Program-made: the position numbers and the translations under genes
Notes under the pieces: model-generated
Seen by the model: the letters and a program-made list of their open reading frames with translations, nothing else
Told to the model about the DNA's origin: nothing
Databases searched by the model: none
Source of the DNA: Fidelibacterota bacterium
GTDB taxonomy: Bacteria > Fidelibacterota > UBA8477 > JABMPR01
Direction: 5' to 3'
NCBI GenBank assembly: GCA_016784025.1
Contig: JADHVL010000022.1
Span: 1-60,947 of the forward strand
DNA: 60,947 nucleotides
In this document: positions 35,894 to 45,706 of the stretch, in pieces
Layout: each line of letters opens with the position of its first letter
Numbering within the stretch: the stretch's first letter is position 1

Positions 35894-36523
35894 ATGTTTA
35901 AAAAATCACTAATTCTGTCGTTGTCAGTTTTCTTACTCATGTCATGCTATCCACTTGGAACCTTCCAGGGACCTGAAGTTCTGCCCTTAGGAACAGAAAC
36001 CATGGGAGTGGGATTGAGTTGGATGACCAATATTGTCTCCCTTCAGGACTCCAGTTCAGGCAATGAAAAGGCCTTCGTGGCAGATGCTAGCGTGCTGTTT
36101 AGAAGAGGTTTTGCACATAATACAGAAATCGGTATCAAGTTTGCTGGACGCCCCTGGACCAGTGGTGCCATTTTATCTGATGTAAAATGGCAAATTGTTC
36201 AAGAACCCCTCATGGTGTCCGTGGACTTTGGCATATCCTACTGGACCAATATTGATATTTTGGCTTCTGTGGGATACCACCCAGCTCTTATTGTAGGGAA
36301 TGGGAAGCTTTTTGGGATTTTGCAGTATAACGATATCCGTTCCAGCTCCCGCATTTTAAGAACTCAAGACCTGCTCTTGGGTCATCATTTCCCCATGAAA
36401 GAAAATGATTATATTTTTTCACCACTCTTTGGTCTGCACCGGGATGAGGCTGATCCAGGCAATATATTCTATTCGCTGGGTTTTGGCTTTACAGGTCCTG
36501 TTGACGAGTGGTGGCGCCCCTGA
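35894..36523 (+). CDS. Lipoprotein, possible outer-membrane barrel
   Basis: This 209-residue protein has a lipoprotein signal peptide with lipobox LLMSC. The mature part has beta-strand character with aromatic/glycine alternation, ending in YSLGFGFTGPVDEWW. It could be a lipidated outer-membrane protein. No family recognised. Its end is four bases from the convergent symporter gene stop. Confidence 0.6.
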   Translation: MFKKSLILSLSVFLLMSCYPLGTFQGPEVLPLGTETMGVGLSWMTNIVSLQDSSSGNEKAFVADASVLFRRGFAHNTEIGIKFAGRPWTSGAILSDVKWQIVQEPLMVSVDFGISYWTNIDILASVGYHPALIVGNGKLFGILQYNDIRSSSRILRTQDLLLGHHFPMKENDYIFSPLFGLHRDEADPGNIFYSLGFGFTGPVDEWWRP

Positions 36524-36526
36524 TTC

Positions 36527-37942
36527 TTATTTCTCGTACCAGAGTGTTGTAAATTTCGCAAACGCTCGTTTGCCAGAGATTACCTTATGTGCAATCAGCA
36601 CATAAACAAGATATGCCAGGCTAATACCGATGGCAGCCCAGAAGAGCATGGGGTTATCTCTCGCCACACTGTAAGCCGGTAAATTGATTGATAAGATAAA
36701 TGGTATAACCAAAAAGAAGGTTAATGCGGCCGAATACATATAGTCCGTAGCTACTGGTGTTTCAAAGTCAGGATCCACCACACGTAAAAGAGCCAGGCCT
36801 GTAGGCATCGTTCCTGTGCAGGCTCCAAAAATAATTAAAGCCCGATGGAATTTATACTCTTCAAAGATTCTTGAGCTTAACCAAAGAACGCTTATCAGGG
36901 TCACGAATCCACCCACGAGGGAGATAACCAGGATTGGCATCCAATACTGAACTACAACGGTAAGAGAAATAGCGCCTACTGCAGCGGCTACCATAATATC
37001 TACACTATTGCCGGCAATGCGTGTCAGGCTGCCATTATCCAGGGTGTGTTCAAGTTTGAGTTTTATCATAAGGGTTTTGACAATTAGAGCTACAATGGCA
37101 GCAAAAACAAAGCTGATAGCCCAGAGATTGACAGCCAGTTCGTTTCCCAGATTTCCAGCCATTGACAAGACAAGACCGAGACCCTTTAGCAGAAGAAATG
37201 TAAGGAGATAGACCATCAGCACTACAGCCATGTTATAGCTGGCAGAATCAATTGCTTCTGATTCTGTGGTTAATCTTGACCCAACCTGTAGTTCGGCTCC
37301 GCGACCCATCACTCCAGAACGAAAGCGTTTGGCCTTGATTTTTTCAATATGAGCAGCTCCAATCCAACCTCGTTTGATACCCATGTTGATCAGAATTACT
37401 CCTCCAAAGGAAGCCCACATATAGCCGACAGCTGCAAAGGTCAACCCTATGTCTGGTGCCCCCTCAAAGCCAAATTTAACCCACCCCTCGCCAATTGCAT
37501 AAGCCTGACCGGGACCCTGTGCGAAACCCAGGGGCATTAAAAAGCCAAAAGCTGGGAAAAGCTCCTGCATGATCGTACTCATAAAGAAAAAGGTAAGCAA
37601 TAAACCAACGAGTGATTGGAGGGAGAATTGTGAAATTATAGCCGTCGAGGTTCCAAATACGCTCTTGTCTCCTTTGCGTTTGGTATAGGCCGGTTTCCTT
37701 AGACTCATAGCTATAAATGATATACTCAGAAGATGGAAAACAATGGCACCCAAGCCAATTTCGGACATACCGACATAAGGGGCTAAAAAATTGTAAAACG
37801 GTAAAAGAATAAAGCCTGCCGTTAGGGCATTAGGAATGAGATATTTTTGAAAAAAGGTTACTCTGGTTCTGATAAAGGTAGCTAGGAGTAAAGCCATTGA
37901 AATGACGCCAAGATCCAGAAACATATTCCATGGAAAATTCAT
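36527..37942 (-). CDS. Sodium/glutamate symporter family protein
   Basis: This 471-residue inner-membrane protein has about 11-12 hydrophobic segments, and the central GFAQGPGQAYAIGEGW motif and the symmetric later GACTGTMPTGLALLRVVDP motif resemble the two inverted repeats of GltS carriers. It should import glutamate or a related anion with sodium. A 2-oxoacid substrate is also possible. Confidence 0.8.
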   Translation of the reverse strand: MNFPWNMFLDLGVISMALLLATFIRTRVTFFQKYLIPNALTAGFILLPFYNFLAPYVGMSEIGLGAIVFHLLSISFIAMSLRKPAYTKRKGDKSVFGTSTAIISQFSLQSLVGLLLTFFFMSTIMQELFPAFGFLMPLGFAQGPGQAYAIGEGWVKFGFEGAPDIGLTFAAVGYMWASFGGVILINMGIKRGWIGAAHIEKIKAKRFRSGVMGRGAELQVGSRLTTESEAIDSASYNMAVVLMVYLLTFLLLKGLGLVLSMAGNLGNELAVNLWAISFVFAAIVALIVKTLMIKLKLEHTLDNGSLTRIAGNSVDIMVAAAVGAISLTVVVQYWMPILVISLVGGFVTLISVLWLSSRIFEEYKFHRALIIFGACTGTMPTGLALLRVVDPDFETPVATDYMYSAALTFFLVIPFILSINLPAYSVARDNPMLFWAAIGISLAYLVYVLIAHKVISGKRAFAKFTTLWYEK

Positions 37943-38108
37943 ATAATACCATCCTGTTTTTTTACTGTTGTTGTCTAATGGGTATCGTAAAGCGGGTTCA
38001 GTTTACTTGCATAAATCATTATTTACAACCGTAAAACATTTCCAGGCTAGTTGTTGAGTTAAGGCGTTTGTGAGTTACTAAGGTTCAATACCTTTGAAAT
38101 GCATAAAG

Positions 38109-38543
38109 TTAATTAGTGTCAAAGATATAGGATGCCATGGTGAGTTCGATACGCTCAACCCAATCGAGGTTTATCCAGAAATTGACACCAGCCTGGTTGT
38201 CTTTATTAATAAAGATGTGACACTTCTCTATCCCAGCAGATTCAATTTTTTCCAGGCTTAGGGAAACCAGTTTTTTGCCGATTCCCTGATTACGGAACTC
38301 AGGCAAGACGACTAAATGATGGATGGAACCAAAGCGGCCATCATGACCTCCTAATATCCCGCCCAGTATCCGACCCTGGGATTCAACCACAAAACTAAAT
38401 CCGGGGTTGCGCTTCAAGAACGCAGTAAATCCCTCAGGAGAGTCTGCCTTTCGAATTGTCAAACCCGCAGTATTTTTCCATATTTTATAAAGCGCCTGGT
38501 GATCTCCAGGAGTCATTTCACGATATTTGACCGCCGTTACCAT
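38109..38543 (-). CDS. GNAT N-acetyltransferase
   Basis: This 144-residue protein has the GNAT acetyl-CoA loop (VLPEFRNQGIGKKLV) after HHL and the NKDNQAGVNFWINLDW segment. The substrate is not known. Its ATG directly follows the lipA stop codon (TAGATG), so it is the last gene of the lipoate/oxoacid dehydrogenase transcript. Confidence 0.85.
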   Translation of the reverse strand: MVTAVKYREMTPGDHQALYKIWKNTAGLTIRKADSPEGFTAFLKRNPGFSFVVESQGRILGGILGGHDGRFGSIHHLVVLPEFRNQGIGKKLVSLSLEKIESAGIEKCHIFINKDNQAGVNFWINLDWVERIELTMASYIFDTN

Positions 38544-39437
38544 CTATCCCAGGACAGGTTCTCGTTTTTCAGGAGGATGTAAAATTTCGTTATGCAAAAC
38601 TTGTTCATCAGCATGATAGGAGGAGCGCACCAGTGGTCCTGACTCTACATAGCTAAAACCAATTTTCATCCCATATTCTTTATACTCAGCAAATTCATCG
38701 GGATGGACATATCGATGGACGTGTTCGTGGTCTTTGGTAGGCTGTAGGTATTGCCCGAGGGAAAAGATTTGGGTTCCGGTTTCACGTACATCGTCCATGA
38801 GAGCAAAGACTTCTTCTTTCTCTTCACCAATTCCCACCATAATTGAAGTCTTGGTCTGCAAGCCTTCAGATACTGACTGTCTAAGTACATCCAGCGATCT
38901 TTGATACTGGGCTTGAGGACGAATTCGGCGATGGAGTCTTTCAACGGTTTCCATATTGTGGCTCATAATCTCTGGCTTAGCATCCAGAACCGTTTTAATG
39001 CTTTCAGGATTGCCCTGAAAATCTGGTGTCAGCACTTCAATGGAACAGCCCTCTACTTCTGCATGAATCTGACGAATAGTTTCAGCCCAGATCCCGGCGC
39101 CGCCATCGTCCAACTCGTCTCGATCAACCGAAGTAATGACACAATGGTGTAGACCCATCTTTTTAACGGCCTCAGCAGTCCTTCTAGGCTCATCCAGGTC
39201 AACAGCTGATGGTCGACCCGTTTTTACAGCACAAAAGGCACAGGAGCGCGTACAGGTGTCTCCCAGAATCATGATGGAGGCAGCACGACGTTCCCAGCAT
39301 TCGCTGATATTGGGACACATGGCTTCCTGACATACCGTATGTACCTGATGGCTTGAGACAATGCTTTTCAGGTCCTGAAAATTTGGACCACTGCGTAACT
39401 TGGTTTTAAGCCAGGCTGGCTTGGAAGGTTTTGACAT
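38544..39437 (-). CDS. lipA: Lipoyl synthase
   Basis: This 297-residue radical SAM enzyme has both iron-sulfur clusters of LipA: the auxiliary-cluster motif CQEAMCPNISEC (CX4CX5C) near residue 37 and the radical SAM motif CTRSCAFC (CX3CX2C). The C-terminal RSSYHADE serine motif is also present. It inserts two sulfurs into octanoyl groups on E2 and related proteins. Its start immediately follows the E2 stop codon. Confidence 0.95.
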   Translation of the reverse strand: MSKPSKPAWLKTKLRSGPNFQDLKSIVSSHQVHTVCQEAMCPNISECWERRAASIMILGDTCTRSCAFCAVKTGRPSAVDLDEPRRTAEAVKKMGLHHCVITSVDRDELDDGGAGIWAETIRQIHAEVEGCSIEVLTPDFQGNPESIKTVLDAKPEIMSHNMETVERLHRRIRPQAQYQRSLDVLRQSVSEGLQTKTSIMVGIGEEKEEVFALMDDVRETGTQIFSLGQYLQPTKDHEHVHRYVHPDEFAEYKEYGMKIGFSYVESGPLVRSSYHADEQVLHNEILHPPEKREPVLG

Positions 39438-40730
39438 TTATAATACTCCAGCGAGTTCCTTTTGGGGGTCCACGCTTTCAAGGTTCTTCATAATTTCTTC
39501 AATAAACTGTCCACCCATGGCACCATCAACCAGACGATGATCAAAGCCCAGGGTGAAGACACACATCTGACGAATGGCAATTTCATCACCAGCTTTTGAT
39601 TCAATCACGACAGGTCTTTTCTTGATGACCCCCACACCCAGAATCGCCACATTGGGTTGATTGATAATGGGGTAACCTGCCAGATTGCCAAAAACACCAA
39701 AATTGGTAATGGAGAAGGTGGCACCCTCAAGGTCTTCAAGGGTCAGCTTCTTGACTCGGGCCTTGCTGACGATGCTGGAAATATCATCTGATATATCCTT
39801 GAGTGATTTTTCCTCAGCATTTCTAACGGGGGGAACAACCAATCCATCTCCCACTGCAACTGCAATACCAATATTCAGATGTTTGTGTCGAATGATCCGG
39901 GTACCGTCCAAGGAAGCGTTTATCATGGGAAAGTTTAACAGCGCATCTCGCACTGCTTTGGTGATAAAGTGGGTTACTGTGAGGGAGTGGCCATGCTTGG
40001 TCTTGAATCGCTCATTGTTCTCTGAGATGAAGGTCATGATTTTGGTCATGTCAGCTTCACTAACAGAGTAAACATGGGCTGAGGTGTCAACACTCCTACG
40101 CATATGCTTGGCAATGCTTTTACGCATGCTGTCCATATCGATGATTTCAACATCCTCTGGAGATACTCTATCGGCCAGACCCGTTTCTTCAAGTCCACTT
40201 ATTGGGCTTGGCTTTTTACCACCGGAGCCGCGAGTTTCAAGATAGAAAAGTACATCTTTTTTTGATACTCTCCCACGAAACCCACTACCTGGAATCTGTT
40301 GCAACTCAGCTGGCGTTATGCCTTCCTGGCTGGCAATGCTTCTCACTAAAGGGGAGTATACACGATTGTCATCAAAGGACACTGGAGATTGCAATTGGGA
40401 CTGTTGGGGTTTTTCGCGAAAAACCCCTTCCGATTTCTGACCAGGAGTTTGTTTGACGGGGCTGTCCTTCGGTTTTTCAACCTGAACATCATCTGAGGTT
40501 TCTACCCGGGCGATAACGGTATCGATATCATAGGTCTGGTTGACTTCGCCAATAATTTCTACCAGAGTTCCCGAGACAGGACTGGGAATTTCTGCATCAA
40601 CTTTGTCAGTGGCAATTTCCAGAAGGGTCTCATCTTTATCTATACTCTCGCCGACCTTCTTTTTCCACTCAAGAACGGTTCCCTCGGTTAAAGATTCGCC
40701 CATTTTTGGCATGACGATATCGAATATCAT
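39438..40730 (-). CDS. 2-oxoacid dehydrogenase E2 (dihydrolipoamide acyltransferase)
   Basis: This 430-residue protein has an N-terminal lipoyl domain with the TDKVDAE lipoylation site, a peripheral subunit-binding domain (YSPLVRSIASQEGITP... residues about 130-170), and a catalytic acyltransferase domain ending with the active-site HRLVDGAMGG motif. It transfers acyl groups from E1 to CoA; with the branched-chain-like E1 it could be a branched-chain oxoacid complex. Start 40730 has AAAGGTG. A longer frame upstream is formed by a palindromic repeat. Confidence 0.9.
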   Translation of the reverse strand: MIFDIVMPKMGESLTEGTVLEWKKKVGESIDKDETLLEIATDKVDAEIPSPVSGTLVEIIGEVNQTYDIDTVIARVETSDDVQVEKPKDSPVKQTPGQKSEGVFREKPQQSQLQSPVSFDDNRVYSPLVRSIASQEGITPAELQQIPGSGFRGRVSKKDVLFYLETRGSGGKKPSPISGLEETGLADRVSPEDVEIIDMDSMRKSIAKHMRRSVDTSAHVYSVSEADMTKIMTFISENNERFKTKHGHSLTVTHFITKAVRDALLNFPMINASLDGTRIIRHKHLNIGIAVAVGDGLVVPPVRNAEEKSLKDISDDISSIVSKARVKKLTLEDLEGATFSITNFGVFGNLAGYPIINQPNVAILGVGVIKKRPVVIESKAGDEIAIRQMCVFTLGFDHRLVDGAMGGQFIEEIMKNLESVDPQKELAGVL

Positions 40731-40780
40731 TTGTTCACCTTTTGATTCCGTCGAGAAAATCTCGTTGTGGGGTTTTCCAG

Positions 40781-40800
40781 GCGAGGATTCGAATCCTCGC
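40781..40800. repeat. Perfect palindrome with GGATTCGAATCC core
   Basis: GCGAGGATTCGAATCCTCGC is a perfect 20-base palindrome between the E1 and E2 genes. Its 12-base core is shared with the 32-base palindrome at 45713-45744. It resembles a tRNA T-arm but is fully symmetric and not a tRNA. Confidence 0.75.
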
Positions 40801-40834
40801 TTAGTAGAGAGCATGTCAACGTACTCAAACTCAT

Positions 40835-42850
40835 TTAATACTCCAAAAGCCGTTCTGCAGCCTGGCGGATATCTTCCGTCTGGGGTAATATTTCATCTTC
40901 CAAATCCCAGTTAAAGGGGACAGGTGCATCTTTGGCGGCCACACGCAAAACCGGCCCATCCAGATACTCAAAGAATTCCTCTGCTATAATAGCTGCTATT
41001 TCAGCACCTGGGCCAGCCGTCAAAGTATCCTCGTAGACCACCAGCGCTTTGCTGGTCTTCTGCAGGGATTGTCCAATGGTGACCTTATCAAGAGGGCTGA
41101 GTGTTCTCAGGTCAATTACCTCGATAGAGGCGCCTGTGCTTTTTTCCAGATACTTGGCAGCCTCGATAGCCTTGTATACCATTAAACCATAAGTAACGAT
41201 GGTGAGGTCTCGACCTTCACGAACCACAGCAGCCTGACCAAAGGGTAGGAGATAATCCTCATCTGGTTCGGGTCGCTTGGCGAAGCCCTGACGATACATA
41301 CCCTTGTGTTCTAGAAATAGTACGGGATCATCAATGCGACAGGCATACTTGAGCAGCCCTTTTGCATCTGCCGCATTGGATGGATAAACAATATGAATAC
41401 CTGGGAGATGCATGAAGAAGCCTTCAATACTTTGGCTATGACACAACCCACCATGAATGTATCCACCAACGGGGGTTCGAATGACGATGGGACATGAATA
41501 GGAGTTATTACTGCGATAGCGGATGGTAGCGACTTCATTTCTGATCTGCATCATGGCAGTCCAGATATAATCACCAAATTGTATTTCAACTACAGGCTTC
41601 AGGCCGGCAACAGCGGCACCCACGGCAGTTCCTACAATGGAGGCTTCGGCCAGTGGAGAATTAAAAACACGCTTGTCCCCAAATTCTGTGGAAAGTCCCT
41701 TGGTGGCAGTAAAAACCCCACCTTTTCCATCGGCAACATCCTGCCCGTAAATGATCATGTTCTCATTATGTCTCATTTCCTCATGGAGGGCATGATTGAC
41801 GGCATCGACGATGACGATTTCATCTCCCGTCGTAATAGGATTTGAATGAGGGATGGCAATGACTGAATCATCCACGACATGGGTATCTGCATCCGCTTTC
41901 TCTGGATTGGGAGCCGAGAGTGCTTTTTCGGCAGCTGCATCGACCTCTTGCAGCACCTCATCCCAGACCTGTTGGAATTCATCTGAACTGATTATGCCGT
42001 CTTGCTCGCACTGGGCTCTGAATTTTTCAATGGGGTCACGTTTTTGTTCTTCGGAAAGCTCGTCAGCATCTCTGTATTTACGATGATCATCAGATGAAGA
42101 GTGGGGTAAAAGACGCACGACATTTGAAACCACAATGGCTGGACCTTTTCCAGCCCGAATACTTGAGATAGCTTCTTTAAAGGTGGCGTAGGATTCAAAG
42201 AAATCGGTTCCATCCGTTTCAAATTTATTCAGGTTGCCATAACCACCGACCATGTCATAGATAGACCCTTCGGCAGTCTGTGAAGAACTGGGAACTGAGA
42301 TGGCAAAGCCATTGTCTTCAATATGAAAAAGAACAGGCAACTTCTCGCGACCAGCCCAGTTAAGGGCTTCATGAAATTCACCCTGGCTGGTGGTTCCCTC
42401 TCCAGAAGACACGTATACGAGAGCCTGTTTGTCTGTCTGTTGGGCGGCCATGGCGGTTCCCACAGCCTGGAGATACTGAGTCCCAGTTGGGCTGGACTGG
42501 GAAACAATATTCAATTCTTTTTGCCCATAATGTTGTGGAAGTTGGCGACCACCTGAACCGGGATCATCTGCTTTTGCTAAAAAGCCCAGAAAGAGCTCTT
42601 CGGTGGTCATCCCCAAGCCCATGACCATGGTTTGGTCGCGATAGTAGGGATAGGACCAATCCTGCTCTGAGTTCATCTGCATGGCGCAGGCCAGTTGGGC
42701 GCCTTCGTGTCCAGCAGCACCAATATGAAAGAAAGATTTTCCCTGTCTCAGAAGGGTGAGCATTTTTTCATCAGTACGACGCGAGGTCGCCATGGTTTTG
42801 AAAATGCCGAGTAACTCTTCTTTTTGAAATCCTTTAAGACTTGCTGACAC
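40835..42850 (-). CDS. Fused E1 alpha-beta of 2-oxoacid dehydrogenase (branched-chain type)
   Basis: This 671-residue protein joins the alpha half (residues about 1-330, with the thiamine diphosphate motif GEGTTSQGEFHE...EDNGFAIS and the YYRDQ segment) to the beta half (about 340-671, with GQDVADGKGGVF and FNSPLAEASI..G). The usual two-chain E1 is thus one chain, as in some 2-oxoisovalerate dehydrogenases. It decarboxylates a branched-chain or related 2-oxoacid and feeds E2. It begins a transcript with E2, LipA and a GNAT. Confidence 0.9.
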   Translation of the reverse strand: MSASLKGFQKEELLGIFKTMATSRRTDEKMLTLLRQGKSFFHIGAAGHEGAQLACAMQMNSEQDWSYPYYRDQTMVMGLGMTTEELFLGFLAKADDPGSGGRQLPQHYGQKELNIVSQSSPTGTQYLQAVGTAMAAQQTDKQALVYVSSGEGTTSQGEFHEALNWAGREKLPVLFHIEDNGFAISVPSSSQTAEGSIYDMVGGYGNLNKFETDGTDFFESYATFKEAISSIRAGKGPAIVVSNVVRLLPHSSSDDHRKYRDADELSEEQKRDPIEKFRAQCEQDGIISSDEFQQVWDEVLQEVDAAAEKALSAPNPEKADADTHVVDDSVIAIPHSNPITTGDEIVIVDAVNHALHEEMRHNENMIIYGQDVADGKGGVFTATKGLSTEFGDKRVFNSPLAEASIVGTAVGAAVAGLKPVVEIQFGDYIWTAMMQIRNEVATIRYRSNNSYSCPIVIRTPVGGYIHGGLCHSQSIEGFFMHLPGIHIVYPSNAADAKGLLKYACRIDDPVLFLEHKGMYRQGFAKRPEPDEDYLLPFGQAAVVREGRDLTIVTYGLMVYKAIEAAKYLEKSTGASIEVIDLRTLSPLDKVTIGQSLQKTSKALVVYEDTLTAGPGAEIAAIIAEEFFEYLDGPVLRVAAKDAPVPFNWDLEDEILPQTEDIRQAAERLLEY

Positions 42851-42865
42851 GCAATGACTCCACTA

Positions 42866-43498
42866 TTAATCTAGAACTTTATCAAATTCAAATACCGACT
42901 GGAAAGCCTGAATCAGCGGCTGAGAAACCTCTTCAATCGTAATCTCAGCACCAAGCAAATCCTGCATGCTCACAACCCCCTTGCCCTTGATACCACAGGG
43001 GATCATGCCGTTGAAATATGACATATCCGGTCTCACATTCAAGGCAAATCCATGCATGGTTACCCAGCGGGAAAGCCTTACTCCCATGGCACAAACCTTC
43101 TGGTTTCCCACCCATACTCCTGTCATTCCAGAAATGCGTTCTCCTTTGATATCATAGTGCTGGAGGGTTTGGATAATCACTTCTTCCAGATTGCGCATAT
43201 ACCAGCTTACACTTTTCTTGTGATATTCCAGATTGATAATGGGGTAGCCTACCATTTGGCCAGGCCCATGCCAGGTAATATCGCCTCCACGATCACTCCT
43301 GATGACCTGAGCATCACGTGCATCGATGAGGTTTGATTGATCAGAGTTTTTACCAAAAGTGTAGACGGGAGGGTGCTCCAAGAGTATCAGGGTGTCAGGT
43401 ATCTCACCAGCCAGTCTCATGGCATGGGTCTGACGTTGGTATTCCCAGGCTTCCTCGTAGGGGACCAGGCCTTTTTTTATGACGTGCAGATTAGCCAT
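42866..43498 (-). CDS. lipB: Octanoyltransferase LipB
   Basis: This 210-residue protein has the LipB signature RGGDITWHGPGQMVGYP (residues 70-86), the lysine in QKVCAMGVRLSRW, and the catalytic cysteine in GMIPCGIKGKGV. It moves octanoyl from acyl carrier protein to E2 lysines, upstream of LipA. It is directly upstream of the E1 gene. Confidence 0.95.
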   Translation of the reverse strand: MANLHVIKKGLVPYEEAWEYQRQTHAMRLAGEIPDTLILLEHPPVYTFGKNSDQSNLIDARDAQVIRSDRGGDITWHGPGQMVGYPIINLEYHKKSVSWYMRNLEEVIIQTLQHYDIKGERISGMTGVWVGNQKVCAMGVRLSRWVTMHGFALNVRPDMSYFNGMIPCGIKGKGVVSMQDLLGAEITIEEVSQPLIQAFQSVFEFDKVLD

Positions 43499-43537
43499 GG
43501 AAAGATTGATTCATTTTCTTCATGCTGCTTGATGTGT

Positions 43538-43600
43538 GTCGTCCCTCGACTCCGCTCCAGTCTAAGCCTCTTGGTTTCGACCCGGCAGGCGGGATGACAC
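43538..43600. repeat. Dispersed palindromic repeat, copy 1 (truncated)
   Basis: The sequence GTCCCTCGACTCCGCTC and later GGCGGGATGACAC resemble the two arms of the repeat at 48147-48233. Confidence 0.55.
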
Positions 43601-43624
43601 ATGCTTTAGTTTCAGCATGAAATT

Positions 43625-44086
43625 TCAAAATAGTCCTGCCAGTTTTTCACAGATGGCCTCAAGTAGCTCTGTGTCCAGTTCGGTAAAGGGAGAGATCGCG
43701 TGGGAGTCAATATCCAATTCTGCGACAAATTTATCGTCCTTCATAATCGGAAAAACAACCTCGGACTGGACATTTGAACTACAGGACAGATAATTGTCTT
43801 CCAGGGAAACATCCTGAATGATGCGGCTCATTTGAGAGACGGCGACCTGGCCACAAATACCCTTGCCAAAGGCAATTTTCACATGGTCTGTAGCTGCACC
43901 GACGTAGGGACCTAGAATGAGATTGGTGCCAGATTCATCAACGATATAGAAACCGACCCAATTATAGTGCTCAACTTTCTCTGAAAGGAGCTCTGAAACT
44001 TTTTGTAGAATGTCATCTCTTGAATCCAGTTCGCTGATGATAGCATCTACAGATTTGAGCAGGGGATTTATATGGGGAAATGGCAT
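43625..44086 (-). CDS. GAF-domain protein, free methionine-R-sulfoxide reductase-like
   Basis: This 153-residue protein is a single GAF domain with the fRMsr/MsrC pattern: NWVGFYIV, ILGPYVGAATDHVKI, GKGICGQVAV and SCSSNVQSEVVFPI. Cysteines at the GICGQ and YLSCS positions match two of the redox cysteines of fRMsr; the third is not seen. It may reduce free methionine R-sulfoxide with thioredoxin, or it may be a GAF sensor. Confidence 0.75.
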   Translation of the reverse strand: MPFPHINPLLKSVDAIISELDSRDDILQKVSELLSEKVEHYNWVGFYIVDESGTNLILGPYVGAATDHVKIAFGKGICGQVAVSQMSRIIQDVSLEDNYLSCSSNVQSEVVFPIMKDDKFVAELDIDSHAISPFTELDTELLEAICEKLAGLF

Positions 44087-44268
44087 TTTCTTGAATATCC
44101 TCTTTCTTTAGCACTCATTCTAAGCGATTTGGGGCCTCATACCAAGGAGCTTCCCTTTTGAATCTTGAGAGACCATGCGTTACAAAATCAAGCATCCCGT
44201 TTTTTAGGGAAGAGGTTAATGCACCATCTATATGGGGAAGATCTTGGTTTTTATCAATATATTGTGTT

Positions 44269-44288
44269 TATCCCATTTTAATGGGATA
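44269..44288. repeat. Hairpin after the lpdA gene
   Basis: TATCCCATT (44269-44277) pairs with AATGGGATA (44280-44288) in a nine-base stem, 15 bases beyond the lpdA stop on the minus strand. No U-tract is seen. Confidence 0.5.
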
Positions 44289-44302
44289 GACCCCATCACC
44301 TT

Positions 44303-45691
44303 TTAGAGGTGGATACCACGATCCAGGGCCAGGCCAGAGGCTTCCATAATCATTTCTGATAAAGTGGGGTGAGCGTGAATGGTTTCAAGCACGGCTTCAT
44401 GGGTTGCCTCAAGGGATCGGGCCATTCCAATCTCAGCGATAAGCTCGGTTGCCTCAGCTCCAATGATATGTGCACCAAGTAGTTCTCCATATTTAGCATC
44501 ATAGATGAGCTTGGTAAATCCATCAGTTTCGCCTGATGCCATGGCCTTTCCAGATACACGATATGGGAATTTTCCAATCTTTACTTCATGCCCTGCTTCT
44601 CGAGCTGCCTTTTCTGTGAGTCCTATTGAGGCTACCTGAGGCGTGCAATAAGTACAACCCGGCACATTGTCATATCGCATGGGTTTCACATTCAGTCCAG
44701 CTATATGTTCTACAGCCGTGATGCCTTCATGAGAAGCCACGTGGGCTAACCAGGGCGGACCTGCCACATCACCAATAGCATAGATGCCCGTGGCGCTGGT
44801 TTGCATATATCCGTTGGTTTTTATCCAACCTTTTTCGAGCTGGACACCAGCTTCTTCCAGTCCCAGGTCTTCAGTATTGCCTTGAACTCCAATGGCAATC
44901 AATACCTTATCCGCATCCAGCTCCAGAACCTCACCTGTCTTTGTTTTAACTTTAACAAGCGCCCGTCCTTCTGAGACAGAAATGGCTTCAACCATAGATT
45001 CTGTGTGAGCTTTGATTTTTTTGCGTTTAAACATTTTTTGCAGCTCTACGGAAACCTCTTCATCCTCAATGGGAAGCAGGTGTGGCAGCATTTCTACGAT
45101 GGTCACCTGACTGCCCATGGCTGCATAGAAATCGGCAAATTCAACACCGATGGCTCCAGCCCCAACCACCACAAGTTTTTCAGGGATAGCATCCAGATTC
45201 ATGGCTTCTTTGGAGGAGATAATGGTTTGTCCATCATAAGCAGCTCCAGGCATGGGGCGAGCCCGGGCACCTGTAGCCACAATGATATTATCAGCGCTCA
45301 CTTGTTGATCCTCGTTGACTAGAATCTGATTTTTTCCCAACAGCCTGGCTGAGCCGTTGATTACATCTACCTCATTTTTCTTCATGAGGAAATCGACTCC
45401 TTTTGAAAGGGAGCCAGCGACCTGTCTTGATCTCTGAATTACTGAAGGAAAATCCACATCAACATCACCCACCACCACACCAAACTTTTTGGCTTTCTGG
45501 GCAGATCGCAATACTTCAGCACTTTTCAATAGCGCCTTGGTGGGAATACATCCCCAATTCAGACACACCCCACCGAGATCGGAGCGTTCGATAACCACCG
45601 CTTTTTTCCTTAATTGGGCAGCTCGGATCGCGGCGACATATCCGCCGGGGCCGCCACCAATGATTGCTATATCGTAATGTGTCTGTGTCAT
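44303..45691 (-). CDS. lpdA: Dihydrolipoyl dehydrogenase (E3)
   Basis: This 462-residue flavoprotein has the FAD motif IIGGGPGGYVAA, the redox-active disulfide GGVCLNWGCIPTKA, the NAD motif VVGAGAIGVEFA, and the C-terminal His-Glu pair in HAHPTLSEM. It reoxidises lipoamide for the E1-E2 complex encoded downstream on the same strand. It is the first lipoyl-metabolism gene of the block. Confidence 0.95.
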   Translation of the reverse strand: MTQTHYDIAIIGGGPGGYVAAIRAAQLRKKAVVIERSDLGGVCLNWGCIPTKALLKSAEVLRSAQKAKKFGVVVGDVDVDFPSVIQRSRQVAGSLSKGVDFLMKKNEVDVINGSARLLGKNQILVNEDQQVSADNIIVATGARARPMPGAAYDGQTIISSKEAMNLDAIPEKLVVVGAGAIGVEFADFYAAMGSQVTIVEMLPHLLPIEDEEVSVELQKMFKRKKIKAHTESMVEAISVSEGRALVKVKTKTGEVLELDADKVLIAIGVQGNTEDLGLEEAGVQLEKGWIKTNGYMQTSATGIYAIGDVAGPPWLAHVASHEGITAVEHIAGLNVKPMRYDNVPGCTYCTPQVASIGLTEKAAREAGHEVKIGKFPYRVSGKAMASGETDGFTKLIYDAKYGELLGAHIIGAEATELIAEIGMARSLEATHEAVLETIHAHPTLSEMIMEASGLALDRGIHL

Positions 45692-45706
45692 GATAAATCC
45701 TTTATT

